DNA of 64,000 nucleotides, taken from contig NC_070567.1 in NCBI RefSeq assembly GCF_026914185.1, positions 1,633,501 through 1,697,500 of the forward strand, read 5' to 3'. This stretch comes from Puccinia triticina (taxonomy: Eukaryota; Basidiomycota; Pucciniomycetes; Pucciniales; Pucciniaceae). Positions 11,801 to 23,772 of the stretch are shown in pieces. The notes beneath the pieces were generated by a model. The model worked only from the letters and a program-made list of their open reading frames with translations. It searched no databases and was not told the origin of the DNA. Both the position numbers and the translations under genes were made by a program. Position 1 is the stretch's first letter, and each line of letters begins with the position of its first letter.

Positions 11801-12189
11801 TGCTGATGGGTCGGCCGTCGGCGCAGGAAACGCCCCTCTGGAGACGCGACCACGAGGGCAGACCGCTCTGTAACGCCTGCGGCCTGTTCGTCAACCTCCA
11901 CGGCACGCCGCGCCCGGCCGCCTTGAGCACCGGTTCGTCCCCTCTCTCTTTCTTCTCTTTCTGGTGCTTCTGGGGGGGCTGAAAGGGTGGGGGTGGTTTT
12001 GTAGGCGTCATCAAGCGCAGGAATCGCGGGAAGAACAGGGACAAGCCGCCGGCCGCCGCCGCGTCCAAGCTTCCCCTGCCTGCCGCGGGGACGGGGACGG
12101 GGACGGCAGACAGGCCCGGCTTCCTCGTCCGCCCCCGCCCGTTCCCGCCTCTTCCTCACCCGCCCGCCGGGAACGGCGCCGACTCGTGA
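8868..12189 (+). CDS. AreA/Gaf1-like GATA zinc-finger transcription factor
   Basis: DNA-binding regulator recognising GATA sites. Exons 8868-10165, 10255-11008, 11095-11760, 11827-11932 and 12005-12189 splice in phase to 1002 residues. The single finger sits near residues 900-925, has the C-X2-C-X17-C-X2-C spacing and reads [20 protein letters not shown], followed by a basic [11 protein letters not shown] tail, the type IVa form of fungal nitrogen regulators. An intron splits the finger after CLNCQTT and another follows LST, both common positions in GATA genes. The long N-terminus is low complexity (His/Asn-rich start, Pro, Ser, Ala runs); an LWQLYGP block near residue 280 loosely resembles the N-terminal region of AreA-type factors. 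The start was taken at the ATG opening MHHHLTNN, after a 5' UTR without other good starts. Nitrogen control is inference from the finger. Confidence 0.87.
11027..11050 (+). repeat. C24 homopolymer in intron 2 of the GATA gene
   Basis: Twenty-four C residues 17 bases downstream of the GTCAGC donor at 11009. Confidence 0.9.
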
Positions 12190-12219
12190 CCGGGCCGGCT
12201 TCGCGTCCTGGGTCTCCTT

Positions 12220-12612
12220 CCAAGGTCTTCTTCCTGCGGTCTCCTTCCTGCGGTCTTCTTCCAAGGTCTTCTTCCAGGGTGTTCTTCCAGGGTGTTCTTC
12301 CAAGGTGTTCTTCCAGGGTGTTCTTCCAGGGTGTTCTTCCAGGGTGTTCTTCCAGGGTGTTCTTCCTCTCCTTACAGGGTCTTCTTCCAGGGTGTTCTTC
12401 CTCTCCTTACAAGGTCTTCTTCCTGCGGTCTCCTTACAAGGTCTTCTTCCAAGGTCTCCTTTCTGCGTCGTCTTCCTGGGTCTTCTTCCTCTCCTTCCTG
12501 GGTCTTCCTGGGTCTTCTTCCAAGGTCTTCTTCCTGCGGTCTTCTTCCAGGGTCTTCTTCCAGGGTCTTCTTCCAGGGTCTTCTTCCAGGGTCTTCTTCC
12601 AGCGTCTCCTTC
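12220..12612. repeat. 13-bp minisatellite, consensus GGTSTTCTTCCAG
   Basis: About 30 imperfect copies of a 13-bp unit (GGTGTTCTTCCAG and GGTCTTCTTCCAG, with interruptions such as TCCTTACAA) begin about 30 bp after the GATA stop codon. Because 13 is not a multiple of 3 and the unit lacks stop codons, several frames on both strands stay open and produce spurious repetitive open frames, including a long antisense one running back under the GATA gene. Confidence 0.9.
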
Positions 12613-13261
12613 CAGCCGCGCCCGCTCCGCGCCCGCTCCGCGCCCGCCGGCTTCTTCCTCTTCGGCGCGAGGGCCTTCCGTGCCGCTCATCCCCTCATCT
12701 CCCCGACTCCCTCTCCGCCCGCCACGCCCCCCTCTGTACTACTCTTGTCCGCTGAATTGTCCGCCCCCGGGCTCCTGTCCGTCTCTCTCTCCCTCTCGAG
12801 AGAGTCTTGTGTGTGTGTGTGTGTATCGAATGTGTATCTGTCTTGGGCTCTTTCAGGCGCGCTGGGTCTCGCGACCCGTCTGTTTCTGATGGTCGGAGGA
12901 TCCGGGTTGGGAGGTGGGGGTGGGGGTGGGGATGGGGTCGCAGGAGAGGTGAGCGCTGAGCGGGGCGTGGAGGGCGGGCGGCGTGGAGGGGCGCTGCTGT
13001 TGGACTCCTCGCGGCACTCGGGGCGCGGGCGGCGGCGTGCTTGGGTCTGGGCCGGCTGGGCGCAGATGGTGGTCGGTCAAATGTATCATTACTTGCGAAG
13101 TGTGTTAGGCAGATTCGGAGTCTGGGTTCCCATTGCATAGACTTTCTGGTGTTCAAGGATTTTCTGCTCGTCTATGTACTGGAGAAAAAAAGGCTTCTTC
13201 AAAGGCCTGGGACGTGTGTGGCTTGCTTGCACTTCCTGGCCAGCTTTGAATCCCCCTATTA

Positions 13262-13640
13262 CAGCCAATCCGAAAAAGCTTGGCTTCCTTGGAAGGAATT
13301 TCCAGCAGAAATTCCTTTTGGATTTGCCAACCTATGTCCATCCAACATCAAGCTTGGACACATGATATTCAGACCTGCAAGCGCAGTCACAAACCAAGCT
13401 GTTTGGTAGCAAAAAAAAAAAAAACTCGCCGGACCTTGCAGCCGGCAGGAGAGGGGCATCAGCTGAATCCCTTGATTCTGGAATCAGAATGGAGAAAAAA
13501 AGAACAGGAAGTGGCTTGTGGGATTTCCTTGGCTGCTGTATATGCAACCTGCACATATTGGCAGCAATTATTGGGGAATTGGATGCATAGTTTGGGTGGG
13601 AATTCCTCCCAAGGAAGCCGAGCTTTTTCTGGATTGGCTG
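13262..13640. repeat. Foldback with about 40-bp imperfect inverted arms
   Basis: Left arm 13262-13301 (begins CAGCCAATCCGAAAAAGC) and right arm 13599-13640 (ends GCTTTTTCTGGATTGGCTG) are inverted copies with a few mismatches. The left arm runs into a second small palindrome, AAGGAATTTCCAGCAGAA with its complement. No target duplication was found. It may be a MITE remnant. Confidence 0.55.
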
Positions 13641-14309
13641 GACTAGTGTTGTTGCGGGTTGGGGCCCCTGGTTGGCTTTGGCTGGGGGAGAGGGATCGGC
13701 AGGATGCTCCCCAGCGGGCAGGCGGTGGTTGGACTTGTCTGGCTTTTGGGTGATTGGGGACTTCCTGTGATCACCCCCTTCCAGAGCCAGATCTGAGCCG
13801 GATTTTGGGGCAAAATCTGCGCTGTGGGGCGCTGGGGCTGGCTCTGGCTGGCTCCCTGGGTGCGACGGGAAGACCCCCGATTGCGATTTGTGGGTGGTGT
13901 TTGTGCGGGCTTGTGTGCAGAGGCATTGCGCACACTGGGTTGCAAACTTCACACAGGCCCTGTGCTGCTGCGGGCGCCTGGTCTTGCAAGGCAAGCCTCC
14001 GATAGCCCTTGGCAGGAGGGACTTGGGCACTGTTGCCCCTTTTTGGTGTGCCAAGATGGCTGGCTGGTTTCTTCAGACCATCCCATTTAACCTTGAGGAT
14101 TTGCTTGTCATAAAGCCTTGCTTCTTGCCCCCCATCGCATACAATCTGAGGTATGTTAGACCTTTTCTTCTGGTACACTTAAATCATCCAGGAAAATCAG
14201 ACCGTGGAGTTTGCTGAAGTCGGGTACCAGAGATCATCTGTGCTCAATGAAATCTACATGCAGTTTTTTTTTTTTTCAACTTGCAGTTTGTTTTCATACC
14301 ATACACCAG

Positions 14310-14710
14310 CATACTCCCCACTTGATGACGGGTCATTGGATGGAGTGTGCTACAATCAGGTAGAGTCCAAACTCCATCCAATCACCCAGCTCCACTCAAC
14401 GGCCGGTCATCGGATGGAGTCCCACTCCACTCTATTGGATGGGGATCACGGGTCATTGAGTGGAGTGGTGCTCCATCCAATGCCCGCGAAGTGGCACTCC
14501 ACCCAATGACCGGTCGGGTGGGGTATACACCCCACTTGATGACCGGTCATTGGAATGGATGGAGTGTGGACTCCGCAGACCCCACTTGATGACCGGTCAT
14601 TGAGTGGGGTGTATACCCCACCCAACGGGTAGTGCCACGTTGGATCAGGTCATCAGATGGAGTGCCACTCTACTTGATAACCGGTCATTGAGTGGAGTGT
14701 ACACCTAATG
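14310..14710. repeat. Array of about seven near-palindromic repeats centred on ACCGGT
   Basis: Diverged copies of a unit resembling CCACTTGATGACCGGTCA followed by TTGAGTGGAGTG recur at about 14317, 14391, 14420, 14500, 14530, 14580 and 14670. Each unit is nearly self-complementary around ACCGGT and is flanked by CCACTC/GAGTGG. No coding frame is supported. Confidence 0.7.
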
Positions 14711-15920
14711 GCCGGTGTGGTACTCAAAAATGTGAAAAATCAAAAGTTTTTGTCTCCAGGTATTTTTACACATAGAACGCCACAAGATACAAGCAAATGG
14801 ACTCTACGGCAAAACTTTACCCTTGGTCCCCACCGGAGGCATCACTGGAACCCCGCTACACTGGAATATGGACTCTTTGGACACCTGTCATGCGCCTCAA
14901 GGCATCTTCCCCACTATACATACAGGTACACAGCAAGCATACAGTTACATAATTCCCAGCACCATTCTATCTCCACTACATATATTAGTTTGGTTTTGTT
15001 TGTTATCTGCATAACATCATGCGGCACTGCCTCATGCAGGCTATGCCCCCCCCCAACTGAACTATTACCCGCATTATAATATCTTCCAACTCCACTCTAT
15101 TTGGCCTTATTACATCACCTGATCATTCCCTGCACAGCTTATGCACCCCTTGCATAAATTGTGACATCATCTGGCACAGCCCCACCTCATGTATGCACCC
15201 CTTGCATAAATTGTACACAGACACTCCTTCTTAACTCCCTCATGTTGTACAGCACAGGCCAGCTAAGATACCTCACTCAGGGGTTGCCCTGGAGCCAAAA
15301 TCCCTCACATTTGTCTATATAGAATGGTTACATTGTCCAGCTACATTGCCAGGGTCCGTGCTCTAATCTCACAATGAATGTCTCCAGATCTGGGTTACAG
15401 AGTCAGTAACGTTCATCAGGTTTGTTTCTCTTCTATAATTTCTCAGGATACATATGAGCCAGTACCATAAAAAAAACGGAATCAGCGGTAGCATGTTGGG
15501 CTGATCTGGAGCAAAAAATAATAACAAAATGTTGTGGTATGCGAGATGTACAACAAAGAAAAGGAAAAAAAGACCTGAAAACCCCATTCTCTGTGCGCCA
15601 GAATGGGGAGGTACGGTGTAAGTCCCTCCTGAAGGAGGCTTGCTTTGTGTGTTCAGCCTACCCCCTGGGGGCCCGGAGTCTTGAGGAACTTTGCTAAGTT
15701 TGACAGGGTCGCCATTGCTAGATTTCTTGAGCGGACTCGTGGGCCCAGAGACTGTGAGTTCAGCTTGCTCATCAGATGCTCACGCGCACACCGGCTACAT
15801 CCCCACTCTCTCCCCCCAACATCCGCAACTTTTGGGCGCCGGGAGTTTCATTTGTGGGGGTTGAGGCTTCAGGAGCCTTGAAGGTTGGGCTCCAGTCATG
15901 CTGCAGCCAGCCTCCGTCAC

Positions 15921-16886
15921 TGTGAGCCTGGGTCTCTATAGTGACCACAGGACACAAGAAATGGGGGGGCAATGGTTGGATTTCTTGGGATAAAGAAACT
16001 ACAACTATAAGAGAAAAGAGAAAGAGAAAGGGAAACCAAGCAGGATAAGGAAGAAGAGAAGTACTAGGTTATTCTAGTGGGAATGCACGTCCACTGGCAA
16101 TGCTACTCTTCTGAAGAGTGCTGCTTATCTGTGCTAGAAGTGCTACAGCTTCCTCTCAGGAGGGTATCTGGATTAGATAAGTTTAAACCAGCCACAGTTT
16201 TTTAGACTTCTCTCTGGACAGTCAAGGTTCTTAATGGGAAACCTGAGGGACAGCCCTGCAACCTAGATTTGTGGCAAAGGCCAAGTGATAATAAGGGACA
16301 GCCCTGTGATCAAGATAGAGGCAAAGGCCTGTAGATTTGGAGGGACAGCCCTGTGATCAAGAAGGAGGCAAAACCAGAAGAAAGAGCAGATCAAGCAAGA
16401 CACAGAGTTGTACCTCTGAGATAAACAAGGTTCAGTGAAAGAGGTTACTTACTGTCAATATCCTAGGCGCCTGTGACGGTAGGTATACTGGGAGTATAGT
16501 AGGCTCTTTGGTGGTGATCCTGGAGTTATCTGGGTGGTGGTTCTGGTGTGCTGAAGTCTGTAGATCCGCCTCAGGCAAGGGGGATCCTGACTACGAAAAT
16601 TTTCACAGTTTGCTTATGTAATTTACATATGTACATGTGGTTTGGCGCGCCTGGTAGCGCTGACACGTCACAACTGCGCAAGCGCGCCACAACTCAATAA
16701 CTCAGGGAAGGAGTATAGTTACAATGAATTAATAAGTTGTAACTAGGGTTAAAATTGCATGAGGAAACAGAATATGAAGTCAAAACAAGGTTATCTCTTA
16801 AGATGAAAAAGATATAAAGTAATTTATATGTAACAAAGGTAGAACAGGCAGCTTTTAGGTCAGCTGTGATGACTCTAAGGCTGACA
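15921..16886 (-). repeat. 3' LTR of element A (966 bp)
   Basis: Begins TGTGAGCCTGGG and ends AAGGCTGACA on the plus strand. Relative to the other LTR it carries an extra 47-bp copy of a GGGACAGCCCTGTGATCAAG-type unit at about 16306-16352. Confidence 0.95.
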
Positions 16887-16924
16887 TTCCCTACCACCAA
16901 AAAGGGTTGGATTTCTGTAAGAAA

Positions 16925-19900
16925 TTAAACCACAGGGTTATACCTCTTCTCACTTCTGAATTTCCTGAGAAGGATAGCAGAGTCTGGGATGTCTTTCTCA
17001 AGGAGCCATTCATCATGATCAGCACTCATACCTTTGTATCTAGCTAAGTACATCATAACATCTCTGTTCTCCACTCTCAATCTCTTGTCTCTGAGAATCT
17101 TTTGTATGACTTTACTCTGAGGGGTTTTATCCATGGGGGGAATGACAACTTTGACTTTCTGTCTCAAAGGGAACTTGTCTGGATTGGGGTCTTTGTATGG
17201 TTTCACCAAGCTGACAGGAAATGTGGGATGTTTCCTGCTAAACTCTTCAGTCAGTATCACTTCTACAGCATTCTTCCCATGTAAAGCTTTCACAAGGAAT
17301 GGTCCAGTGAAGGAGTCTCTCATCTTCTTAGGGCCAGACAGGTTGTTGAAGTTTGCTGTGGATATTAGGACTTTATCACCAACTTTAAAAGATGGTTCTT
17401 TGTGACTCTTGTCCCATCTCTCTTTGTTGTAAGATGTAGCTTCTGTTATGCATTGCTCAGCATGTTTTCTAGCTTTCTCAAAGATCTTTCCATAGGCAAG
17501 AGCAGTAGGATGAATGTCTACAGAGTTTTGCTTCAAGAAATCCCTGGGAAGGTTTGGGATCCAGCCTTTTTCCAGGATGGCAGGAGGTTTTCCAGTGGTT
17601 GAATGTATGCTGGTGAAATATGCTAGCTCAAGGATTGGTAGCAGTGAAACCCAGTCATGAGTGTAACCATCATTGTCTTTGAATTCTAGACCATATGCAC
17701 AAAACCTCCTGATCATATCTTCAAGTGTTTGAATCATCCTTTCAGCTAATCCATCAGTCTGAGGGTGGTAAGCAGTGGAGAAGGAGAGTTTTGTTCCTAA
17801 CATACTATGTAAACCAGTCCAGAATTCAGATGTGAACTTAGGGTCTCTATCAGAGATGATGATTCTGGGGATGCCAGTCCTAGGCATTATAACTCTGTTC
17901 CAAAACAGTATGGCAGTGTCCATGGCAGAGTCATCCTTGAAGCAGGGTACAAATATAGGGGTCTTGGAGTATCTGTCCACTATTACCAGACAAGCATTGA
18001 AACTAGCAGCTCCTCCTGGGGACAAGGAAGTTACCCAATCCATGTTAATAACATCCCATGGTTTTGAAGGTTCTTCAATTTTCATGAGCAGTCCAAATCT
18101 TTTGCCTGTGGCTTTATTTGCTTTCTGACATCTATCACAGGAAGAGCAGTATTCACCAGTGTCTTGTCTCCAGTTAGCCCACCAAGCAGTATCAGCTACT
18201 TTTTCTAAAGTCCTATCTTCAGAAAGGTGACCAGAGTAGACACTGTCATGGCATTCATGCAAGATGGTGTTGATACTTTCTTTGTCAGCTAGGACTAGGA
18301 CAGAGTTGTGTTTCTCTCTGAAGTAGATGAGGCCATCAAATATAGAGAATCTTCCTTCATCATATAGCTTTCTCCAAGGATCTTGTAAAGAATTTTTTAG
18401 TTGGGCATCTTTAGCATCCTTCAACAAAAGTTCAGCCAATATGGTAGTGTTCTTTTCTTGCTTGTAGCCTTCTCTCACTGAGTCAAAGAACTCATTCTTG
18501 AAAGTAGAGACATGTATGCCCATGATGGGGAATCTATCATCATCCTTGTCTTCTGGGTCATAAGCAGGGTTACTAGGATCATTTGGCAAAGCCCATCTGC
18601 TCAATCCATCAGCATTCTTGTGAATATTCCCATCTCTGTGGATTATGGTCATATTGCCTCTGTATTCCTGAATAGCAATCTGCCACCTGAGCATATGCCT
18701 GTTGGGAGTCTTCATGTTCAGCAGTGATCTCAAAGCTGTGCAATCTGTTACAACATGAAAGACACTGCCATCTAAGTAGTAATGGAGTTTTTCCAGGGCC
18801 CAAACCAGACATAAGCATTCAAGTTGACTAGCACCATATCTTGTTTCACTGTCCTTCAGTTGTCTGGATATGAAAACAATGGGTCTTTCTTTTCTCACTC
18901 CATCAATGACTTGGACTTGATGTAAAGCAGCACCTAGACCAGTCATGCTAGCATCTACATATAGTGTGAAGGGATGGGCCCAGTCAGGAAACAGTAGCAA
19001 TGGAGCTGTGGTCAGTTTCTCTTTTAACAAGTTGTAGGCTACTATTCTATGATGGGTCATCTCATATATGATATCAATCCTTGTCAGTTCAGTTAGAGGT
19101 TTTGCTATCTCTGCAAACTTCTCAATGTGTTGTCTGTAGTAGCCAGCAAAACCAAGAAATGATTGCATTTCTTTTCTACTACTAGGCACAGGCTTTTGGA
19201 GGACAGCAGCTACTTTATTCTGATCTATTCCTATGGCAATGCCAGAGACAAGATGGCCCAGAGCTTTGATCTGATCAAATCCAAAGTTACACTTCTTCAA
19301 GGAGATTTTCATGTTCATGTTAATGACAACTTTCAGGATCCTGTCTATCCTATTGAGGTTTTCCTCCCAAGTGTTGGACATAATGATGATATCATCAATG
19401 TAGATAATGACCCACTTCTCATCAATTTCCTTTCTAAACTCAATGTCCATCATTCTCTGGAAATGAGAGGGGGCATTATTGATCCCAAAGGGCATTCTCA
19501 GGTACTCATAGATTCCTTTGTGCATAATAATCCTGAGTAGATGTCTGGAATCTTCTGCAATGACATTCTGGTGAAAACCTTTGAGTACATCCATACTAGT
19601 CAGATACTTAGCTTTGGCCAGGTTGTTCAGAGTCTCACTGATCTTGGGAATGGGATACCTGTCTGAAGCAGTGTAGGAATTCAATGCCCTGAAGTCTCCT
19701 ACCATTCTGGACTTTCCATTGTGCCAGGCAATGATTACAGGAGTAGTGATCTCAACTACTTCATTATGACCAACTTTCCTTAGAACATTCAGGTTTACTA
19801 GTTCTTCAATGTGTTGCTCAAGAGCTTCTCTGCTTTTGGGGCTGGCAGGATAAGGAGGTCTTCTGAGGAGAGGAGGATAGGGTCTCTCAGTTGTCAACTT

Positions 19901-22900
19901 GATATGAACTTCATGACCCTTAATGGCACCAAGGGGCTGGTTGGTGTTGGAGAAGGCAAGGTTGTTATTGTAAAGGACTTCAAACAGCTTCTCTTTTTGC
20001 TCAATAGTCAACTTATCACTGAACTTGGCTTCACAGAGTTCTTCTGTAATAAATTTCTGCAGTTGAGGAAGGGACTTCTTTACAGCAGAAATTTCATTGG
20101 AAGGGCTCATTTTCTCTAGATGATGAGACTTAAAGCTGAATTTCTTCCTCTTGTTCTCATTTCCAATGGTGAAGAATCTCTCTTTGCTGTTTGTGATGTC
20201 AAAGCCATAAAGAGACATGTAATCATTTCCAAGGATAAGATAGTTAATTCTTGCATTTTTCATGACTACAAATTCTGCCAGGATTCTAATGGAACCTTTA
20301 GTGTGAGGAAAAATCAAAGCCATTTCTATTATGCCCATTGGCTGTAATTGGTCACTACAGCTGTGAAATTTAGCATGGTTAATTGGCATGAGTTTGTTTT
20401 CCCATTCTGGTAATATAGAACCTAGCAATTTGTTGCTGATGATTGAGCAAGAAGCTCCACTATCAAGAAGACATGATTGTTCTCTGGATTCAATGAGGAC
20501 AGTAGTGAGATTTGATTTTCCAGTAAGATGAGCTTTTCCTCTATCAGGTTTACATTTCATCAGTCTAGCATCCTCTATGTGGGAAGATTGGTAGGATTTG
20601 TCCCAGGTCTGGGGTTGATGAGTTTCAGCTTGAATTTCAGCAATGGAGAAGTCTTGGTTTATCTCACACTCTACAGCATGTGCTCCAAAATCAAAATCAA
20701 CTAAGGGGTCATAATTGGCACCATTTCCATTGTCCATGGCAAGGATCATGTGATTGGTTCTATGATTCTCTTCTTCTTCATCTAGTTCTGATTCAGACTT
20801 GTGTGGTTCACCTTGATCTTCTCCATTGTCAGTCTTGGGATCATCATCATCATCTATTCCTACATTATTAATTCTGCTCTTCTTCTTAGGGCATTCCCTG
20901 GAGAAGTGGCCAGTTTGTTTGCAGAAATGACAGATGAGTTTTTCTTTCTCAGGGGCAGAGACAGGATTCCTTTTAGTGGAGGAGTCAGTTGGCTTATCAG
21001 TTTTCTCAGGGGCAGTATTGTTTCTCCATTGGGATCTATTAGGAGTGTTATAATTGTTTGTCACAGGTTTGTTCCTTTTCATGACTCTGTCTATGACTTC
21101 TTCAGCAATTATAACCATATCCTCAAAACTCATTTCAGTAGCATCTCTTTTGTATCTGCTTTTAATAGCATGCTCAAGATTTGGAGGGCATTGCTTCAAG
21201 ATTTTTTCACAAATAAGATACTCACTGAGTTCAGGTTGATAAGCCTTCAGTCTTTCTCTCTGATTACCAAACCATTTATGGATTTTCCTCCCATCATAGG
21301 CAAAGTGATCATTCTCAAACTCTTGTTGCATTTTCCATTTCCAGTTCTCAGTACCAAACTTGTTCCTGATGGCATTCTTCCACCAAGCCCAAGATTTGTT
21401 CCCATACTGGTCTCTGATGCCTAGGTACCAATTCCTTGCAGTGTCAGTTAACAGGATTGTTAATCTACTGATTATCATGTTATCCAGCATCAAGTAGTCT
21501 CTGACCAAGATATCAGTGTTTTTAATCCAAAGTTCATGATTGTAAGGCAATTCTCCAGAAAATTTCTCCCAGTCTCCATTTTTGGGGATACCTTTCCACA
21601 ACTCCTTCCTCATTTCAAAGTCTATTGCTCCAAGATCAATGTAGGGGAATTCCTCTTGGGTCTTAGCATCAGGAGTATTGCTAGCAGACTTAGGAAAGTT
21701 ATCTCTTGGAGGTCTCTGGGGTTCAGGAGTAGGAATAGGAGGAGGTGGTCTGTGTTCCTGTTGTTGCTCATGGTGTATATTCTGGAAGGGATTATTGTAT
21801 AAGAGATGAGGGGGTTGGTCTCTGTCATCTGGTATTAACACGGAATCCAGCTTTGAGCTCACAGTGTTTACTACAGAAGATATGTCACTGAATCTTCTCT
21901 TAGATTGTTCAAATCTATTATGCTCATTGGCATGAAGGTCATTGATCTGATTACCAATGGAAGTAAGATTGTTGCTCACTTTCTCTTCAAAATCTTTCAG
22001 ATTTTGGCCAATTGTCCCCATGTTAGAATGACATTGTGATTCATTTACCAGAATTAAATCTTGAACTGTCTCAAACTTCTCATCTATGTGTTTCTTCAGT
22101 TGTTCTAACACATTGTTATTCACTATGGACTTCTCTCTGGCACTTTCACCTATGTTGTTCAGGATTTGATCAAGCAGAAAGGGAATGAATTCATTTTTAA
22201 ACAGATCAAGAATGGACTGATTCAGGACATCTTTAAAATTGCTGACACAAGATTCAAGAAGAGTACCAGGAATGGTTTCAACAGTACCAGATAATTCAGA
22301 GAGGAATTTAGAGAACAGGACTTGTAATTTTTCTTCTAGAAACAAAGGACCATTTCTAGACATTTCAGAGTTAAGATTATTGAGGAAAAATTCTCTATTT
22401 GAAGGATCAGAGAGATTGTCAATATCTAAACTGAGGCCTAATGGGGAATCACTACTTAAAGAGCTTTTAGGTAAAGATTCATCTAATAAGGGCCTCTCCC
22501 TCTGGCTCTCCCTCGTCCATAGCCTCTCCTCACTCCTCGTGTGGCTCTCATCAGGTATTCTCCTATTTCTAGAACTCTCTGAGTGTCGTCCTGAGGGCGT
22601 CTCCAATACCTCCCTGATCCTCTCCAGTTGTTTTGAGGAGGAGGGGGGTTGTGGCCTGCGAATTCTTGCGGCATTTGCGGATAAAGGGGTGGATTGTAGC
22701 CGCCAGTTTGAAGATGCGGGCTGGGGCGGAATAACTGAACCACCTATCGCGGTATAGAAGCTGGTGGTGGCCTCACTTGGAGCGTCTGCGGCGGTGGCGG
22801 CGGCGGCAAAGGAGTTCCTTGGTAATGTTGGCTCTCTAGGCGCGGCTGGGATTGATGCTGCGGTTGAAACTGAGCCTGGTTGGAGGGGATAGGACCCTGG

Positions 22901-23104
22901 AACTCCTGCGCTATAGCTCGTAGTTGAGAACCCGTGGGTTCCGGCGTTGGCGTCGCTAGAATGGGTTGCTGACTGGCGTGCGGCACTAAGGCTAGCTGCG
23001 AATGAGGCCGGGATACTTGCGCCGTAGAATTCTGCGGACCTAGGCCGTTGTTCTGGTTCATTAGAGAGGCTTCCAGGTTGTGTAGCTCGTCTCTGGGTAT
23101 CCAT
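16925..23104 (-). CDS. Gag-pol polyprotein of element A
   Basis: An uninterrupted 2059-residue frame. Approximate order: Pro/Ser-rich N-terminus; helical gag; CCHC zinc knuckle [14 protein letters not shown] near 735; retropepsin LLDSGASCS near 880; reverse transcriptase with YIDD near 1236; RNase H starting YVDAS near 1383; integrase HHCC zinc site near 1615-1660; integrase core Asp in NMDWVTS near 1691, Asp in SDRDPKF near 1751 and Glu in DGLAERM near 1788; chromodomain-like [16 protein letters not shown] near 2010-2035. The chromodomain would steer integration to particular chromatin. All catalytic residues are present, so the element may be active. The first 620 nt overlap the preceding open frame in another phase, so the true gag start is uncertain. 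Confidence 0.92.
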   Translation of the reverse strand: MDTQRRATQPGSLSNEPEQRPRSAEFYGASIPASFAASLSAARQSATHSSDANAGTHGFSTTSYSAGVPGSYPLQPGSVSTAASIPAAPREPTLPRNSFAAAATAADAPSEATTSFYTAIGGSVIPPQPASSNWRLQSTPLSANAARIRRPQPPSSSKQLERIREVLETPSGRHSESSRNRRIPDESHTRSEERLWTRESQRERPLLDESLPKSSLSSDSPLGLSLDIDNLSDPSNREFFLNNLNSEMSRNGPLFLEEKLQVLFSKFLSELSGTVETIPGTLLESCVSNFKDVLNQSILDLFKNEFIPFLLDQILNNIGESAREKSIVNNNVLEQLKKHIDEKFETVQDLILVNESQCHSNMGTIGQNLKDFEEKVSNNLTSIGNQINDLHANEHNRFEQSKRRFSDISSVVNTVSSKLDSVLIPDDRDQPPHLLYNNPFQNIHHEQQQEHRPPPPIPTPEPQRPPRDNFPKSASNTPDAKTQEEFPYIDLGAIDFEMRKELWKGIPKNGDWEKFSGELPYNHELWIKNTDILVRDYLMLDNMIISRLTILLTDTARNWYLGIRDQYGNKSWAWWKNAIRNKFGTENWKWKMQQEFENDHFAYDGRKIHKWFGNQRERLKAYQPELSEYLICEKILKQCPPNLEHAIKSRYKRDATEMSFEDMVIIAEEVIDRVMKRNKPVTNNYNTPNRSQWRNNTAPEKTDKPTDSSTKRNPVSAPEKEKLICHFCKQTGHFSRECPKKKSRINNVGIDDDDDPKTDNGEDQGEPHKSESELDEEEENHRTNHMILAMDNGNGANYDPLVDFDFGAHAVECEINQDFSIAEIQAETHQPQTWDKSYQSSHIEDARLMKCKPDRGKAHLTGKSNLTTVLIESREQSCLLDSGASCSIISNKLLGSILPEWENKLMPINHAKFHSCSDQLQPMGIIEMALIFPHTKGSIRILAEFVVMKNARINYLILGNDYMSLYGFDITNSKERFFTIGNENKRKKFSFKSHHLEKMSPSNEISAVKKSLPQLQKFITEELCEAKFSDKLTIEQKEKLFEVLYNNNLAFSNTNQPLGAIKGHEVHIKLTTERPYPPLLRRPPYPASPKSREALEQHIEELVNLNVLRKVGHNEVVEITTPVIIAWHNGKSRMVGDFRALNSYTASDRYPIPKISETLNNLAKAKYLTSMDVLKGFHQNVIAEDSRHLLRIIMHKGIYEYLRMPFGINNAPSHFQRMMDIEFRKEIDEKWVIIYIDDIIIMSNTWEENLNRIDRILKVVINMNMKISLKKCNFGFDQIKALGHLVSGIAIGIDQNKVAAVLQKPVPSSRKEMQSFLGFAGYYRQHIEKFAEIAKPLTELTRIDIIYEMTHHRIVAYNLLKEKLTTAPLLLFPDWAHPFTLYVDASMTGLGAALHQVQVIDGVRKERPIVFISRQLKDSETRYGASQLECLCLVWALEKLHYYLDGSVFHVVTDCTALRSLLNMKTPNRHMLRWQIAIQEYRGNMTIIHRDGNIHKNADGLSRWALPNDPSNPAYDPEDKDDDRFPIMGIHVSTFKNEFFDSVREGYKQEKNTTILAELLLKDAKDAQLKNSLQDPWRKLYDEGRFSIFDGLIYFREKHNSVLVLADKESINTILHECHDSVYSGHLSEDRTLEKVADTAWWANWRQDTGEYCSSCDRCQKANKATGKRFGLLMKIEEPSKPWDVINMDWVTSLSPGGAASFNACLVIVDRYSKTPIFVPCFKDDSAMDTAILFWNRVIMPRTGIPRIIISDRDPKFTSEFWTGLHSMLGTKLSFSTAYHPQTDGLAERMIQTLEDMIRRFCAYGLEFKDNDGYTHDWVSLLPILELAYFTSIHSTTGKPPAILEKGWIPNLPRDFLKQNSVDIHPTALAYGKIFEKARKHAEQCITEATSYNKERWDKSHKEPSFKVGDKVLISTANFNNLSGPKKMRDSFTGPFLVKALHGKNAVEVILTEEFSRKHPTFPVSLVKPYKDPNPDKFPLRQKVKVVIPPMDKTPQSKVIQKILRDKRLRVENRDVMMYLARYKGMSADHDEWLLEKDIPDSAILLRKFRSEKRYNPVV

Positions 23105-23688
23105 TCTTGACAGAGACGGATACCGTCGTTCCTCCCAACTAGTTCTATTATCATTTCCTGCGTCATAGAGGCTTGGGAGAGGAGGCGCCTCATGGTTAAC
23201 GTGTTCTGCGCCTCCCTGGCGCGAACAAATAGGTCGAATTGTTCGTTGAACATGCTGATGAGGCTGGAAAGCTCTTCCTCTTCCGGGATAAGGTCCATGG
23301 GACCGGAGGACGCCTCCCGTCGAGGGCTCTGAGTGTACGGAAGGAGGGCTAGATTGGGCGGCGCCGTGGATCTCATGCCCTCTGAGTTGGTAGGCTGGGA
23401 GGGCGGTTGACTCGTCGGAGGAAGGTTCACCGTCAAGTCTATCTGCTCCCTGTCAATAGGCCGCGGAACCGGCGTGGATCTGCTCGACGCTAGGGCTATG
23501 GATGTTTCCCTCGGCTGGTATAGGGCCGGAGGGATCCCGGTATCTGGGGGGAGCGGCTCCTCTTCCGGGAGCTTGAGGAAATCCTCCTGTAGTTCCAGCA
23601 AGGCTGCTTCTAGCCCTTTGAAGCCGTTCTTCGGCGGCTGGGCTAAGACGGTACCGGTGGCGGAGCTCTTCGGAGAGGTCTTGGCCAT
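22483..23688 (-). CDS. Upstream gag-region frame of element A, overlapping gag-pol
   Basis: Opens with ATG (MAKTSPKSS) at 23688 and runs 314 residues to a TAG at 22744, then continues open in the same frame to 22483, where it ends in an RG-rich tail ([14 protein letters not shown]) of RNA-binding type. Residues are Pro/Gln-rich with an amphipathic central stretch. It overlaps gag-pol by 360 nt before the TAG and about 620 nt in total. It may be the true gag N-terminus joined to pol by frameshifting, or a separate small protein. No domain is recognised. Confidence 0.5.
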
Positions 23689-23772
23689 TTCTAAGGTGAG
23701 GAGGCATGATGATTATGTGTAAGAAGGGAGGGTAATTAAGCGGTAAAATTGAGGATTAAGAGTTTTTCAAGG

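Larger units (their letters stand above)
12613..15915. other. Gene-free repeat-rich stretch downstream of the GATA gene
   Basis: No convincing gene. It contains a short CT/GT microsatellite (about 12783-12826), a foldback (13262-13640), near-palindromic repeats (14310-14710) and two copies of GCACCCCTTGCATAAATTGT (15142-15161, 15194-15213). Open frames at 13332-14054 minus and 15369-15587 minus have no recognisable domain. Composition falls from very GC-rich near 12.7 kb to AT-rich by 14.8 kb, marking the edge of the GC island. Confidence 0.5.

Noticed and set aside
11053..12690. Long antisense open frame (about 545 codons) under the GATA gene and minisatellite
   Set aside because: It is a by-product of GC-rich sequence and the stop-free 13-bp repeat. 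The plus-strand GATA gene has phase-consistent exons and a real zinc finger.
12292..13140. Open frames encoding Ser/Phe/Leu repeats downstream of the GATA gene
   Set aside because: They are translations of the minisatellite in arbitrary frames.
13643..14054. Minus-strand open frame rich in Gln, Pro and Ala
   Set aside because: No domain, no splice context, and it lies in repeat-rich DNA beside the foldback.
14310..14710. A CRISPR-like array
   Set aside because: Units are near-palindromes of variable spacing with no unique uniform spacers, and the genome is eukaryotic.
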